Positions 25,786-35,378 of a DNA stretch of 59,844 nt are shown piece after piece; positions within the stretch are counted from its first letter, which is position 1; each line of letters starts with the position of its first letter. The notes under the pieces are model-generated. The model saw nothing but the letters and a program-made list of their open reading frames with translations, ran no database searches and had not been told where the DNA came from. The translations under genes and the position numbers were made by a program. Origin of the DNA: Kaistella haifensis DSM 19056. GTDB lineage: Bacteria > Bacteroidota > Bacteroidia > Flavobacteriales > Weeksellaceae. The stretch spans positions 1 to 59,844 of the forward strand of contig NZ_JASZ02000013.1 in NCBI RefSeq assembly GCF_000735695.2. Reading direction: 5' to 3'.

Positions 25786-27234
25786 ATGGCAGAAGATCAA
25801 AATTTTAGAGGCGGACAAGGACAAGTAGTAGATCCCGAAACTTTCAGAGATTCGGTAGGAACTATGGATAATGCAGGGAAGAGAAAATGGATTTTTCCTC
25901 GAAAACCTAGTGGGAAATATACTAATTATAGAACCATAGTAGCATATTTCCTATTGGCCGTATTTTTTATCCTTCCTTTTTTAAAAATCAATGGCAATCC
26001 CGTGCTTCTCATCAATGTAATTGATCGGCAGTTTTTCATTTTCGGGCAACCGTTTTTCCCGCAGGATTTCTTTATTTTAGCGTTAGGAGCAATTACTTCT
26101 ATTGTTTTTATCATTTTGTTTACCGTAGTTTTCGGGCGAATTTTCTGCGGATGGATCTGTCCACAAACCATTTTTCTTGAAATGATTTTCAGAAAAATTG
26201 ACTATTTAATCGAAGGAGACCGAAACAAACAAATGAAACTCGACCGACAAGAATGGAATTCTGAAAAAATCTGGAAGAGATCCTTGAAATGGTCAATATT
26301 CCTCATTATTTCCTTAATCATCACTCATTGGATGTTTATGTATATTGTGGGATATCAAGAAGTCTTTAACATGGTTAAAGAAGGTGCTTTCAATAATTTT
26401 ACCAGCTTTTTGGTAATGATTGTCTTCACGGCCGCCTTTTATTTCACTTTTGCATGGTTCAGAGAGCAGGTCTGCACCTTGGTTTGTCCATACGGAAGAT
26501 TACAAGGGGTGCTTATTGATAAGCAAACCATCAACGTATATTACGATTTCAAAAGAGGAGAAAAGCGTTCGAAATGGAGAAAAGGCGAAGACCGAAAAGC
26601 ACAAGGAAAAGGCGATTGCATCGATTGTTACCAATGTGTTGTAGTATGTCCAACCGGCATTGATATCCGAAACGGACAACAACTCGAGTGTATAAACTGT
26701 ACCGCTTGTATTGATGCTTGCGATGAAGTAATGGTGAAGGTAGGTTTACCACCAGGTTTAATTCGATATGCTACAGAAGATGAAATCGAAAAAGAAGTTC
26801 CTTTCAAATTTACCGGAAGAATGAAGGCTTATTCTGTTGTTTTGTTGCTGATGCTTGGTTTTTTAGGATTCTTGCTTAGTAATCGCGGTACTATGGAGGC
26901 CAAATTCATCAAACCGGCCGGTTCTACGTATTTTGTGCGAGACGGACAGATTACCAATATCTACAACTACACCTTCCTTAATAAATCCAATAAAGACCAG
27001 ATCGTAACCATAAAAATTATGGAGCCAGCTCACGGAACGGTAACATTAAGTACAGCCGATAAAATTCTTCTCAAAAAAGATCAAATAACCAAAGGAACAG
27101 TGAACATCAGTTTCCCGGAAAAGGAAATTAAACTTTCCAAACAGAAAGTGAAAATAGGGGTTTACGATCAAAAAGGAGAACTACTGGATACCTTCGAAAC
27201 CTATTTTGAAGGTCCATTTAAATTACAATTTTAA
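25786..27234 (+). CDS. ccoG: cbb3 oxidase accessory protein CcoG (polyferredoxin)
   Basis: A 482-residue membrane polyferredoxin of the CcoG/FixG/RdxA family, involved in copper reduction for oxidase assembly. Several helices surround the conserved FCGWICPQT near 122-130 and CTLVCPYGRLQG near 228-239. Two [4Fe-4S] sites follow: CIDCYQCVVVCP and CINCTACIDACD (about 283-310). The C-terminal part is an Ig-like periplasmic domain. It starts 96 bases after ccoP behind a hairpin and continues into ccoH with five bases between. Confidence 0.95.
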   Translation: MAEDQNFRGGQGQVVDPETFRDSVGTMDNAGKRKWIFPRKPSGKYTNYRTIVAYFLLAVFFILPFLKINGNPVLLINVIDRQFFIFGQPFFPQDFFILALGAITSIVFIILFTVVFGRIFCGWICPQTIFLEMIFRKIDYLIEGDRNKQMKLDRQEWNSEKIWKRSLKWSIFLIISLIITHWMFMYIVGYQEVFNMVKEGAFNNFTSFLVMIVFTAAFYFTFAWFREQVCTLVCPYGRLQGVLIDKQTINVYYDFKRGEKRSKWRKGEDRKAQGKGDCIDCYQCVVVCPTGIDIRNGQQLECINCTACIDACDEVMVKVGLPPGLIRYATEDEIEKEVPFKFTGRMKAYSVVLLLMLGFLGFLLSNRGTMEAKFIKPAGSTYFVRDGQITNIYNYTFLNKSNKDQIVTIKIMEPAHGTVTLSTADKILLKKDQITKGTVNISFPEKEIKLSKQKVKIGVYDQKGELLDTFETYFEGPFKLQF

Positions 27235-27239
27235 TTAAA

Positions 27240-27695
27240 ATGCTAAAAAAACTCAATTGGGGGCACGGTGTCGCAATAGCGCTCGGTTCTTTCATCATAT
27301 TTATTCTTTTTTTAATCTTCGTTTACTCCAGCGGAATGAAGAATTCCGAACTTATTTCGGATGATTATTATCAAGATGAACTCACCTATCAACAAGTGAT
27401 TGATGCTAAAAATAACGCAGAAACTTTAAGCCAAAAACCTGCTTATAGCCAAGATAAGAATGGAATTACAATTGTATTTCCACAAAGTGTAAGCGTTAAT
27501 GATTCTAAAGTGAATTTCACGCTTTTCCGTACCGACGACGGAAATCTTGATGTGAAAAAAGAAATTACTTTGGACGGAAGTAAGCAATTTACTATTCCTT
27601 CGAAAGTACTTTCAGCAGGATCATACACCTTGAAAGTAAGTTGGAAAGAAAACAAAAAACCTTATCAACTCGATTACGACGTTCAATGGAAATAG
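27240..27695 (+). CDS. ccoH: FixH/CcoH-type oxidase assembly protein
   Basis: A 151-residue protein with one N-terminal membrane helix (about 9-32) and a beta-sandwich periplasmic domain. The segment NSELISDDYYQDELTYQQVIDAKNNAE is a clear FixH hallmark. The protein helps assembly or stability of cbb3 oxidase. The stop overlaps the start of the SafE-like gene by ten bases, so translation is coupled. Confidence 0.9.
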   Translation: MLKKLNWGHGVAIALGSFIIFILFLIFVYSSGMKNSELISDDYYQDELTYQQVIDAKNNAETLSQKPAYSQDKNGITIVFPQSVSVNDSKVNFTLFRTDDGNLDVKKEITLDGSKQFTIPSKVLSAGSYTLKVSWKENKKPYQLDYDVQWK

Positions 27696-28429
27696 CACTC
27701 ATCATTTCGGCATTGGGTTTAGGATTCGCATCCGGTTTCCACTGTATTGGAATGTGTGGTCCTATTGCACTTTCAATGGGATTGACCAAAAAACAAGCCA
27801 CCAATTATTACCTCCAGAATCTTATCTACCAGTTGGGAAGAATCGTAACTTATGCTGTGTTAGGCGGAGTTTTAGGAATAATAGGACAAGGTTTCCAAAT
27901 GGCAGGATTCCAGCAATATTTAACTATCATCGTTGGTGTCATATTGATATTAATGGCACTGTTTTCATTTGGCGGAAAAGATTTTGCTTCCAAAATTCCT
28001 TTTCTCTCTCAATTCCTTTTTACCGTTAAAATGAACTTGGGAAAACTTCTTCAAAAAGCCGATTACAAATCTCGTTTCACCACAGGTATTCTCAATGGAT
28101 TATTGCCTTGCGGAATGGTTTACATGGCTCTAACAGCAAGTTTGGCAGCAGGCGGAGTTTGGCAAAGTTCAGTTTTTATGGCGCTTTTCGGGTTAGGAAC
28201 TTTACCATTTATGTTTTTCGTGGTTCTTGTAGGAAATTTAATGACAACTGCATTAAGAATAAAAATACTAAAATTTGTTCCTGTAATGATGATCATTTTG
28301 GGAGGTCACTTCATCCTTCGCGGATTAGAAATAGGCATTCCGTATGTTTCACCAAAAAAAGAAGCATTGCAAGTAATTCACAACAATTCCATTGATCACC
28401 AACAAGGTAATCACCACAGTTGCCATTAA
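27686..28429 (+). CDS. TauE/SafE-like membrane protein with Cys motif (oxidase maturation type)
   Basis: A 247-residue polytopic membrane protein of the sulfite exporter TauE/SafE superfamily, with about six helices. The N-terminal motif GFHCIGMCGPI (H19, C20, C24) and the later LLPCGMVY suggest metal or thiol chemistry, as in relatives linked to copper and cytochrome maturation. I chose ATG at 27686, inside the end of ccoH, because the longer frame adds residues that do not fit. It ends the cbb3 locus before a shared terminator. The His-rich C-terminus (IDHQQGNHHSCH) could bind metal. Confidence 0.82.
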   Translation: MEIALIISALGLGFASGFHCIGMCGPIALSMGLTKKQATNYYLQNLIYQLGRIVTYAVLGGVLGIIGQGFQMAGFQQYLTIIVGVILILMALFSFGGKDFASKIPFLSQFLFTVKMNLGKLLQKADYKSRFTTGILNGLLPCGMVYMALTASLAAGGVWQSSVFMALFGLGTLPFMFFVVLVGNLMTTALRIKILKFVPVMMIILGGHFILRGLEIGIPYVSPKKEALQVIHNNSIDHQQGNHHSCH

Positions 28430-28462
28430 TTATTAATTGAAAAAATAATAATTCACAAAAAT

Positions 28463-28488
28463 AAAACCACCGCAATCACGGTGGTTTT
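28463..28488. terminator. Bidirectional terminator between cbb3 locus and serS
   Basis: AAAACCACCG at 28463-28472 pairs exactly with CGGTGGTTTT at 28479-28488 around a six-base loop. It serves converging transcripts from both sides. Confidence 0.85.
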
Positions 28489-28513
28489 CTTATGTTTTAA
28501 AGTTTAAATAATT

Positions 28514-29782
28514 TTAGTCGATCAACTCAAATCTAGTATAAGCTGCGATTTTCTCTGGAATTCGAATTCCGTTTTCTGTTTGGTTATTTTCCAAAAGTGC
28601 TGCCATAATTCTTGGCAAAGCCATTGCAGAACCATTTAGAGTATGAACCAATTGAGTTCTTCCTTCGCCTTTGAAACGACATTTCAAACGATTTGCCTGG
28701 AAGGTTTCGAAATTGGAAACGGAAGACACTTCCAACCATTTTTCTTGCGCTGCACTCCAAACTTCGAAATCGTAAGTCATCGCTGAAGTAAAACCCATAT
28801 CTCCGCCACAAAGTCTTAAAATCCTGAAAGGTAGCTCTAGATCAGTCAAAATAGATTTTACGTGTTCAACCATTTCTTCCAAAGCTGCGTAAGAATTTTC
28901 AGGTTTTTCTAAACGAACGATTTCCACTTTCTCGAATTGGTGCAAACGGTTCAAACCACGAACATGGGCCCCATAACTACCAGCTTCTCTTCGATAGCAT
29001 TGTGAAAATGCGGTGTTTTTGATTGGCAACTCTTTCTCATCCAACAAAACATCTCTGTACAAATTGGTCACAGGAACTTCCGCAGTAGGTATTAAATAAA
29101 GATTATCCTCGTTTACAAAATACATTTGACTTTCTTTATCAGGAAGTTGTCCTGTTCCGTAACCAGAAGCTTCATTCACCACATGAGGCGGATTCACTTC
29201 CAAATAACCGGCATCGGTGTTTTTATCAAGAAAATATTGCACGAGCGCTCTTTGCAATCTCGCCCCTTTCCCGAAATATACCGGAAAACCTGCTCCGGCA
29301 ATCTTCACACCGAGTTCAAAATCAATTAAGTTATATTTCTTCGCCAATTCCCAGTGCGGAATAGCACCTTCGTCCAAACCTTCTACATCATGAGATTGGT
29401 AGATGATTTCGTTGTCATCAGCGGAAGTTCCCGCAACTACTTTTTCGTAAGGAATATTCGGAATTAGATAAAGAATTTCCAAAAGTCGGGCTTCGGTTTC
29501 TTTTAAATTTTGCTGAAGGTTTTGCGAGTTTTCTTTAAATTCTGCAGTTTTAGATTTAGCTGCCTCTGCTTCTTCTTTTTTTCCATCTTTCATCAGAATT
29601 CCAATTTCTTTTGAAATTTTGTTCATCTCGGCCAAATTCTGGTCGAGTTCGAACTGGAATTTTTTTCTTTCGTCATCGGCAGAAATAGCTTCATCAACCA
29701 AGTCCAGTTGTTTGAAATTTCTTTTCTGTAAACCCTGCAAAATGCGTTCTTTGTTTTCGCGCAAAAAATTAACCTGTAACAT
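28514..29782 (-). CDS. serS: Seryl-tRNA synthetase
   Basis: A 422-residue class II synthetase that charges tRNA-Ser. The N-terminal tRNA-binding coiled-coil hairpin spans about residues 30-105 (EISADDERKKFQFELDQNLAEMNKISKEI...). The catalytic domain carries LIPTAEVPVTNLYRD, motif 2 in FSQCYRREAGSYG and motif 3 in LNGSAMALPRIMAALLEN. All class II landmarks are present and the length is normal. It is alone on its strand and ends at the shared terminator. Confidence 0.97.
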   Translation of the reverse strand: MLQVNFLRENKERILQGLQKRNFKQLDLVDEAISADDERKKFQFELDQNLAEMNKISKEIGILMKDGKKEEAEAAKSKTAEFKENSQNLQQNLKETEARLLEILYLIPNIPYEKVVAGTSADDNEIIYQSHDVEGLDEGAIPHWELAKKYNLIDFELGVKIAGAGFPVYFGKGARLQRALVQYFLDKNTDAGYLEVNPPHVVNEASGYGTGQLPDKESQMYFVNEDNLYLIPTAEVPVTNLYRDVLLDEKELPIKNTAFSQCYRREAGSYGAHVRGLNRLHQFEKVEIVRLEKPENSYAALEEMVEHVKSILTDLELPFRILRLCGGDMGFTSAMTYDFEVWSAAQEKWLEVSSVSNFETFQANRLKCRFKGEGRTQLVHTLNGSAMALPRIMAALLENNQTENGIRIPEKIAAYTRFELID

Positions 29783-29861
29783 AACGGAGTGAAAATTGTA
29801 TAATTATGATTTTAATAATCGGTTCGATGACCAAGTGATCGATTGAGCACAAATTTAGTGA

Positions 29862-30359
29862 TTATTTCACGATTTTTACGATGTTCGGCTGATCTTGTAC
29901 TTTGGTAAATTTAAGTTGCCCATTATACCAAACGTTTGCCACCTGAAAAAGCGTAGGAGAAGAATTATAGTGCACAATCATCGTGTCATTAATAGAATAG
30001 TTGGTAGAATCGTTGATAACTTTGGTCATTGCTAAAGCGATTTTAGATTCGTAAATTTTCTGAGAAGCCGAGGAATCGACAAGAACTCTTCGGGAACCGG
30101 CAACATATTCAATATAGCTTATTGTATCAGCATCTTTTTTTTGATTAAAACTCACCGGAGCATTATCGGTAATTCCATAAACGTCGTTCATGGAAATGTT
30201 CGTGTAGCCACCCTTCAAATTGGAATTCAGCATATCTTGACCTGCCGAATCAATATAAACCTGAAGTATCTGATCGATCTGCTGCACCTCCACATCATCT
30301 TTTCTACAAGAAAGAAATGCCAAAAAAGCAACGAGAAATAAGAAAAAAAGATTTTTCAT
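29862..30359 (-). CDS. Putative lipoprotein of unknown function
   Basis: A 165-residue protein with signal peptide and lipobox FLSC, the acylated Cys being near residue 18 (MKNLFFLFLVAFLAFLSC). The mature part is beta-rich with no family I recognise. A serine- and asparagine-rich stretch lies in the middle. It lies between serS and the flippase gene on the same strand, so it may belong to either transcript. Confidence 0.7.
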   Translation of the reverse strand: MKNLFFLFLVAFLAFLSCRKDDVEVQQIDQILQVYIDSAGQDMLNSNLKGGYTNISMNDVYGITDNAPVSFNQKKDADTISYIEYVAGSRRVLVDSSASQKIYESKIALAMTKVINDSTNYSINDTMIVHYNSSPTLFQVANVWYNGQLKFTKVQDQPNIVKIVK

Positions 30360-30374
30360 GAAGGCAAAGGTAAA

Positions 30375-31652
30375 TTATTTTGATAGCTTAGTGCTAGATT
30401 TGGTTTTAAAAAAATGGCTTAAAAGTAAATTTATTTCATTTTTAGAGAACAAAAAATCTTTAACATGAAACTCGGTTATCTGGTAAAATCGCCAAAATAA
30501 AAGCCCTGAAGAAAGGCAATAAGAAACCGTGGTTACAAGACACGCTCCGCGAACTCCCCATTTTGGAATTGCGTAAAACGAAGCTATAACTGTGAAAACC
30601 AACCCAACCAAAGATTTGATATTCAATATTTTCAGCTTATTAATTCCCGCAAAATAATATCCGATAATATTACTTACCGCAATCGCCAAAATTCCTGGTG
30701 AAAGAAGAATCATTATTTCTTTGGTTTGAGTGAAATCTTTACCAAAAATAAACGAAAAAATATCTGCAGGAATGAGAAGAATTATGACCAAAAACGAAAA
30801 AGTAATTAAAAAACTAATTTTCAAATTGACTTTTGTTTTTTCAATCGCTTCGTTGTGGTTATTGCTATTTACCAAATCTGCATAAAGTACAATTGACAAG
30901 CTTTTGCTTACCATCCAAATCGCTTCTGAGAGAGCAATTCCGACCGAGAAAATACCCACACTGGCAATTCCTTTGAAAAATTCAAGAAAATAAAACGAAA
31001 GTCTGTAATTGAGAAACTGAAGAAACGCGCTTAGTTGTGATTTCCAGCCATAATCAAATAATTTGTTGCGAATTTCTTTGGAAAATTTAATCTGTGAAAT
31101 AGTGCATTTTTTCAAAACCTGCATGGTGCTCACCAAAAATAAAATACCAAAACAGATAATTTGACCTATAAAATAGGCGTCAACAGAGGTTATTTTAACA
31201 AGATAAACAAGAATAATGATGAATAAAACATGGCAAACCTGCTGTAAAACAGTGTAAATATTAAAAAGTTGGATATTTTTTTGTCCGACAAATAAATTGA
31301 TATTTGTAGCTAAAAGCGACGATAAAACGCTGAGAGCTATTAAATAATTGGAATATTCGATGGTATGATAAAATCCAATAATAATCGGAATCAAAAACCC
31401 AACAACGATTGACCATAAGTAAGCAAAAGGTAGAATTTCTTCTGTTTTATACTTCGGTGCAAAATAAGAAATACTGCTTCCTACAAAAATGTTAGCAAAA
31501 AAACTGATAATGGTAAGATCGGCTATAACAATGGAAATCACTCCTTTTCCTTCGCTACCCCACATATTGGTGCTGTAAATCACCAAACCGAAATTAAGTA
31601 ACAGAATAAAAAAACGGGACAAAAAAGTCTTCAAAACCGCATAATGTTTCAT
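30375..31652 (-). CDS. Polysaccharide flippase (Wzx-like, MATE-type)
   Basis: A 425-residue polytopic protein with about 12 predicted helices throughout. It resembles oligosaccharide flippases of the Wzx/RfbX type, which carry lipid-linked sugar units across the inner membrane. The N-terminal LLNFGLVIYSTNMWGSEGKGVISIVIADL region is typical. The substrate cannot be inferred. It starts one base after the glycosyltransferase gene stop, so both likely act in one surface polysaccharide pathway. Confidence 0.78.
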   Translation of the reverse strand: MKHYAVLKTFLSRFFILLLNFGLVIYSTNMWGSEGKGVISIVIADLTIISFFANIFVGSSISYFAPKYKTEEILPFAYLWSIVVGFLIPIIIGFYHTIEYSNYLIALSVLSSLLATNINLFVGQKNIQLFNIYTVLQQVCHVLFIIILVYLVKITSVDAYFIGQIICFGILFLVSTMQVLKKCTISQIKFSKEIRNKLFDYGWKSQLSAFLQFLNYRLSFYFLEFFKGIASVGIFSVGIALSEAIWMVSKSLSIVLYADLVNSNNHNEAIEKTKVNLKISFLITFSFLVIILLIPADIFSFIFGKDFTQTKEIMILLSPGILAIAVSNIIGYYFAGINKLKILNIKSLVGLVFTVIASFYAIPKWGVRGACLVTTVSYCLSSGLLFWRFYQITEFHVKDFLFSKNEINLLLSHFFKTKSSTKLSK

Positions 31653-31653
31653 G

Positions 31654-32784
31654 CTACTTAATCGCTTTTTTTATGAAATCTACAAAATCGTCTTTTATGG
31701 CATTCCAGTTATAGTTTTTCTCATATTCAACTATTGCTTGATGGGCGTGAGTAGAATAAATCTCAGGATTTTCTATATATTTTATAATATGATCCGAAAT
31801 GGCGTTTGAATCTTTTGGATCAACTAAATGCCCAAATTTAGAAACATCCATGTGAATTCTAGTGGCCTTCAAATCAGTATAAATCACTGGCTTTCCGGAT
31901 GCAGCATAATAAAATATCTTGATGGGAAGACAATGATGATTCTCAAAATTCAAACTTCTTAAATCAAAACAAATATCGGCATCAGCATAAGAAGACGTGA
32001 AACTTTCAAAAGAGGTCGGTTTTGAAATTGCAATGTTTTGAAATTGATATTTTGACAAGAGCTTCTGAAAATAGTGCTCGTCTTTTTCCTTTCTGGCTCC
32101 TCCAACCAACAAAATTTTAATCTCTAATTCTGGCTTTTTTTTCCTTAAACAATCAATTGCTTCAAAGAAATTACCAATACCTTTTTCTTCAGAAAATTGT
32201 CCGGTATAGCAAAGTGTAATTTTATTTGGAGATAAATTATTGATTTTCTGATGGATATAAACATCATCAGGATAATACGGTGATGTCAATTTCTTTTTAA
32301 ATGGAAATAAATAAGCCAACGGAAACTTTTTGGTTTCCTCCCCAAAAATATAGTGAGAACTCAAAAAACCAGCATATAACTGAACCAAAAAAAACTTTAT
32401 GGCATGAACAAATTTCATGGGGAAAGAAAATCTTTCTACCATCCTCATCGAAGGATACCATTCTGTGATATCGTAAACTAAATGAATGTTTTTTCTTTTT
32501 ACAAAATCCTTCGCAGCAATTACAGCGATGGGTTCTGAGCAAATGATAAGATCCGGATCAAATGAATTAATGACTTTCTTAAATGCTTGAATTTTGTTCT
32601 GAATGGATGTTTCCAAAATAGAAAACGACTCAATTTGAATTCCCTCTATTTCACCGGAAAATTCAGAACTTAGGCTGCATATTTTTATCGAAAAGCCATT
32701 TTTTAAAAGTTCTTTCGCTTGGTGAAAAAATATTCTGTCATCATCAAACCGATGCGAAGAAGTAAGAAATAAAATTTTTGACAT
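31654..32784 (-). CDS. Glycosyltransferase family 4 (GT-B fold)
   Basis: A 376-residue GT-B glycosyltransferase. The second Rossmann domain holds the nucleotide-sugar-binding region with LCYTGQFSEEKGIGNFFEAI near 190 and the later segment PIKIFYYAASGKPVIYTDLKAT, where a conserved Glu/Lys-type loop is expected. The donor and acceptor are unknown. Context with the flippase points to surface polysaccharide or O-unit assembly. N-terminal start at MSKILFLTSSHRF is standard for the family. Confidence 0.85.
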   Translation of the reverse strand: MSKILFLTSSHRFDDDRIFFHQAKELLKNGFSIKICSLSSEFSGEIEGIQIESFSILETSIQNKIQAFKKVINSFDPDLIICSEPIAVIAAKDFVKRKNIHLVYDITEWYPSMRMVERFSFPMKFVHAIKFFLVQLYAGFLSSHYIFGEETKKFPLAYLFPFKKKLTSPYYPDDVYIHQKINNLSPNKITLCYTGQFSEEKGIGNFFEAIDCLRKKKPELEIKILLVGGARKEKDEHYFQKLLSKYQFQNIAISKPTSFESFTSSYADADICFDLRSLNFENHHCLPIKIFYYAASGKPVIYTDLKATRIHMDVSKFGHLVDPKDSNAISDHIIKYIENPEIYSTHAHQAIVEYEKNYNWNAIKDDFVDFIKKAIK

Positions 32785-32829
32785 AAGTCTTCATTTGATT
32801 CGCTGAAAAATTCTTAATGATAATTCTAA

Positions 32830-33321
32830 CTAATCAACATAAATCCCTGCCCAACTTCTATTGAGAGGCAATAGAAAATCGCTGAGAAAAGCTACATAAG
32901 TATTCTTCGAGAAATCGAATACTTCGATGTCGGTTGAAATTGTTTTTTCTTTCAAACCTTTTCGGAAATCTTGCAATTTCATGGTTTTGGTTTCTCCGTT
33001 TTCGATGAAACATGCTTTCATTCTATCAAATAATCCCAATTCAAATTCCGAATCCAATTCTCTCATGATAGCTCCTAAAGCATCGATGCTGCAGCCGGAA
33101 GCAGCTTCTTTTTCTTCGTCAACACAAATCACAATAAATTGATTTTTCTCGATTTTAAAGGATGAAGAAAGTGGTTTTCCGTGTGCAGCCCAAGTTGCAA
33201 GAAAATCGTATAATTTTTCGGTAATTATTTTGCTTTCCTTAGGTGAAAAAGGTCGTGATGCAGGATATACTATTACTCTATAATCAGTGGTTTCTACGAT
33301 ATTTGATTCTTCTATTTTCAT
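32830..33321 (-). CDS. Conserved Bacteroidetes protein of unknown function
   Basis: A 163-residue soluble protein without signal or helix. In this phylum relatives are often labelled 'ABC transporter ATPase', but I see no Walker A or signature motif, so that label looks wrong. Conserved-looking stretches are VIVYPASRPFSPKES and VDEEKEAASGCSIDALG, the latter with a Cys-Ser pair, and the terminal RSWAGIYVD. It lies within a polysaccharide gene run but could be a bystander. Confidence 0.65.
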   Translation of the reverse strand: MKIEESNIVETTDYRVIVYPASRPFSPKESKIITEKLYDFLATWAAHGKPLSSSFKIEKNQFIVICVDEEKEAASGCSIDALGAIMRELDSEFELGLFDRMKACFIENGETKTMKLQDFRKGLKEKTISTDIEVFDFSKNTYVAFLSDFLLPLNRSWAGIYVD

Positions 33322-33343
33322 TTTAATTTTTTAAAGTATAAAA

Positions 33344-34471
33344 TTACGCAATTTTCTTGATTTGGTGTTTCCCATATTTCTTGCTCAATGCAAATAAGAA
33401 AATGATGAATAAAAGCATTACAAATCCAATGAAAAACCTTAAAGTCCCGCCTTGTGGGAAAAATAGAAATTTAATAAAAATGTTTACAAAAAACAAGGAA
33501 GCCAAAATTCTTATCCATGAATCTTTTGAAATATAAAATGTTGCTCCTAATAGAAAAAGTGAAAGGAGGGTAACTTTTTTAAAATTGATGAATTTCAAAA
33601 TAATGAAATCCCGATATTCTACGAAAGTAAAATCTGCTTTTTGAGCAGAAATAATTGGTCTTCGGTGGATGAAAGTATCATAAAACACATCTTTCCAACC
33701 CGGATAATGATAAAATTTTATGATAAAAAGGTAAATCAACATTAATGAAAAGCCTTGTAAAATAAGATGAAAACCTATTTTTTTATCTTTTTTCAAATAA
33801 TCATATACAAAAACAGCGAAAAGATAAGTTAGTGCGAATAAAATAAAATCTGGCCGAATAAGAACGCAACAAAGCAAAATTATATATCTCCAGACCTGAT
33901 TTTTATTTTGAATAACATTGATGACAAACAAAAGCATGAAAACCAATAGAAAAATATCCGGTGTTGGATTCTGCGCCATACTTCTTACCGCTGGAAACCA
34001 CATTAAAAACAAACTCAAAGATGCCGCTAAAAGATGATTGTTCGGAAAGAAATATTTAAATAAATAAAAAAGCAGAACTCCACAAAAGAAGTAAGAAAAT
34101 ATATTGAGTAAAAGTACCGCATGTGGCCCCGAAACTCCTAATTTATAGAGAACATAAACAAACGCGTTGTATCCTATTTTGATTTGATAATAAGGCAATT
34201 GCTCTCCAAAAGCCTTAAAATTCTTCACAAAAACCTGGTTGGCTTCATTATAAGCAATTATATCATGATACTCTCTGGGAGACGCTTCTTTTTTTATTGT
34301 GCTATAAACCAGCTCATGAACATATTCTGGATTTTTGGGATATTCCCAAGTATAAATACTTCCCAAATAACCGGGCATATCCCAATCGTAAACTCTATTT
34401 TGGTAACAAGAAACAGTTAAAACACCAAGTACAAAAAGAAACAGACAAGATATAATGTACTTTATGTTCAC
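33344..34471 (-). CDS. Polytopic membrane protein, GT-C-like
   Basis: A 375-residue membrane protein with about nine to ten hydrophobic segments. The loop after the first helix carries acidic residues (YDWDMPGYLGS), where GT-C glycosyltransferases place their catalytic Asp, and there is a long periplasmic loop before the second helix. A membrane mannosyl- or arabinosyl-type transferase is a guess from topology. The reading frame begins with a signal-like helix MNIKYIISCLFLFVLG. Function is uncertain. Confidence 0.6.
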   Translation of the reverse strand: MNIKYIISCLFLFVLGVLTVSCYQNRVYDWDMPGYLGSIYTWEYPKNPEYVHELVYSTIKKEASPREYHDIIAYNEANQVFVKNFKAFGEQLPYYQIKIGYNAFVYVLYKLGVSGPHAVLLLNIFSYFFCGVLLFYLFKYFFPNNHLLAASLSLFLMWFPAVRSMAQNPTPDIFLLVFMLLFVINVIQNKNQVWRYIILLCCVLIRPDFILFALTYLFAVFVYDYLKKDKKIGFHLILQGFSLMLIYLFIIKFYHYPGWKDVFYDTFIHRRPIISAQKADFTFVEYRDFIILKFINFKKVTLLSLFLLGATFYISKDSWIRILASLFFVNIFIKFLFFPQGGTLRFFIGFVMLLFIIFLFALSKKYGKHQIKKIA

Positions 34472-34529
34472 GTTTGAGTTTTATAATTTCCTTAAAATTT
34501 TTTAAATAAATATTTTAAAGCCCTCAATA

Positions 34530-35315
34530 TTACAAATCCTCCGCTTCCGCAAGAAGTTCTACGATATCTTTTACGGCGACTTCATTGTTTTTATTGAAAT
34601 GTTTCACTCCATCAGTCATCATGGTGTTGCAGAAAGGACAACCGGTAGCGATGATATTTGGAGTTTCTGCTAAAGCTTCTTCCGTTCTTTCTATGTTGAT
34701 GTCTTTGTTACCTTTTTCAGGTTCTTTGAACATTTGTGCACCACCGGCTCCACAGCAAAGTCCGTTGGATTTGCAACGTTTCATTTCTACTAATTCCGCA
34801 TCTAATTTTTCTAGAAGCATTCTTGGCGCTTCATATTCATCATTCCCTCTTCCGAGATAACACGGATCGTGGAAAGTGATTTTTTTGCCTTTAAAGCTAC
34901 CTCCTTCTATTTTCAATCGGCCTTCTTCCATCAATTTTTTCAGGAATTGGGTGTGATGCATTACTTCGTATTTTCCGCCTAAACCTGGATATTCATTTTT
35001 AATAATATTGAAACAATGCGGACAAGAGGTTACGATTCTTTTCACCTCATAAGCATTCATAATTTCGATATTGGTTAATGCCATCATCTGAAAAATGAAT
35101 TCGTTTCCAGCTCGTTTTGCGGGATCACCATTGCACGATTCTTCTTGACCAAGAACCGCAAATTCCACTCCTACTTTGTGCAAAATTTTGCAGAATGCTT
35201 TGGTAATTTTCTTCGCTCTATCATCAAAACTTCCTGCGCAACCAACGAAAAATAAAACTTCCGGTGCTTTCCCTTCGGCAGCATATTCTGCCATTGTTTT
35301 TATTGTGAAATCCAT
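34530..35315 (-). CDS. Fe-S oxidoreductase with two CCG domains (HdrB/D-like)
   Basis: A 261-residue soluble protein of the Cys-rich (CCG) domain family, as found in heterodisulfide reductase B/D and glycolate or lactate oxidase subunits. Domain one holds SCPHCFN near 98; domain two holds NGLCCGAGGAQMF near 203 and ATGCPFCNTM near 232. It lies 63 bases after the membrane Fe-S protein gene, so the pair probably forms an HdrDE-like electron-transfer complex. The electron donor is not known. The N-terminal MDFTIKTMAEYAAEGKAPEVLFFVGC is as in relatives. Confidence 0.85.
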   Translation of the reverse strand: MDFTIKTMAEYAAEGKAPEVLFFVGCAGSFDDRAKKITKAFCKILHKVGVEFAVLGQEESCNGDPAKRAGNEFIFQMMALTNIEIMNAYEVKRIVTSCPHCFNIIKNEYPGLGGKYEVMHHTQFLKKLMEEGRLKIEGGSFKGKKITFHDPCYLGRGNDEYEAPRMLLEKLDAELVEMKRCKSNGLCCGAGGAQMFKEPEKGNKDINIERTEEALAETPNIIATGCPFCNTMMTDGVKHFNKNNEVAVKDIVELLAEAEDL

Positions 35316-35378
35316 GTTTTTATAAGTAATTAGTAAGGAGCAATTTTAAATTTATCCGATTTTCAAATGTTTTAGAAC

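Noticed and set aside
32830-33321. ABC transporter ATPase
   Set aside because: None of the nucleotide-binding motifs of that family is present.
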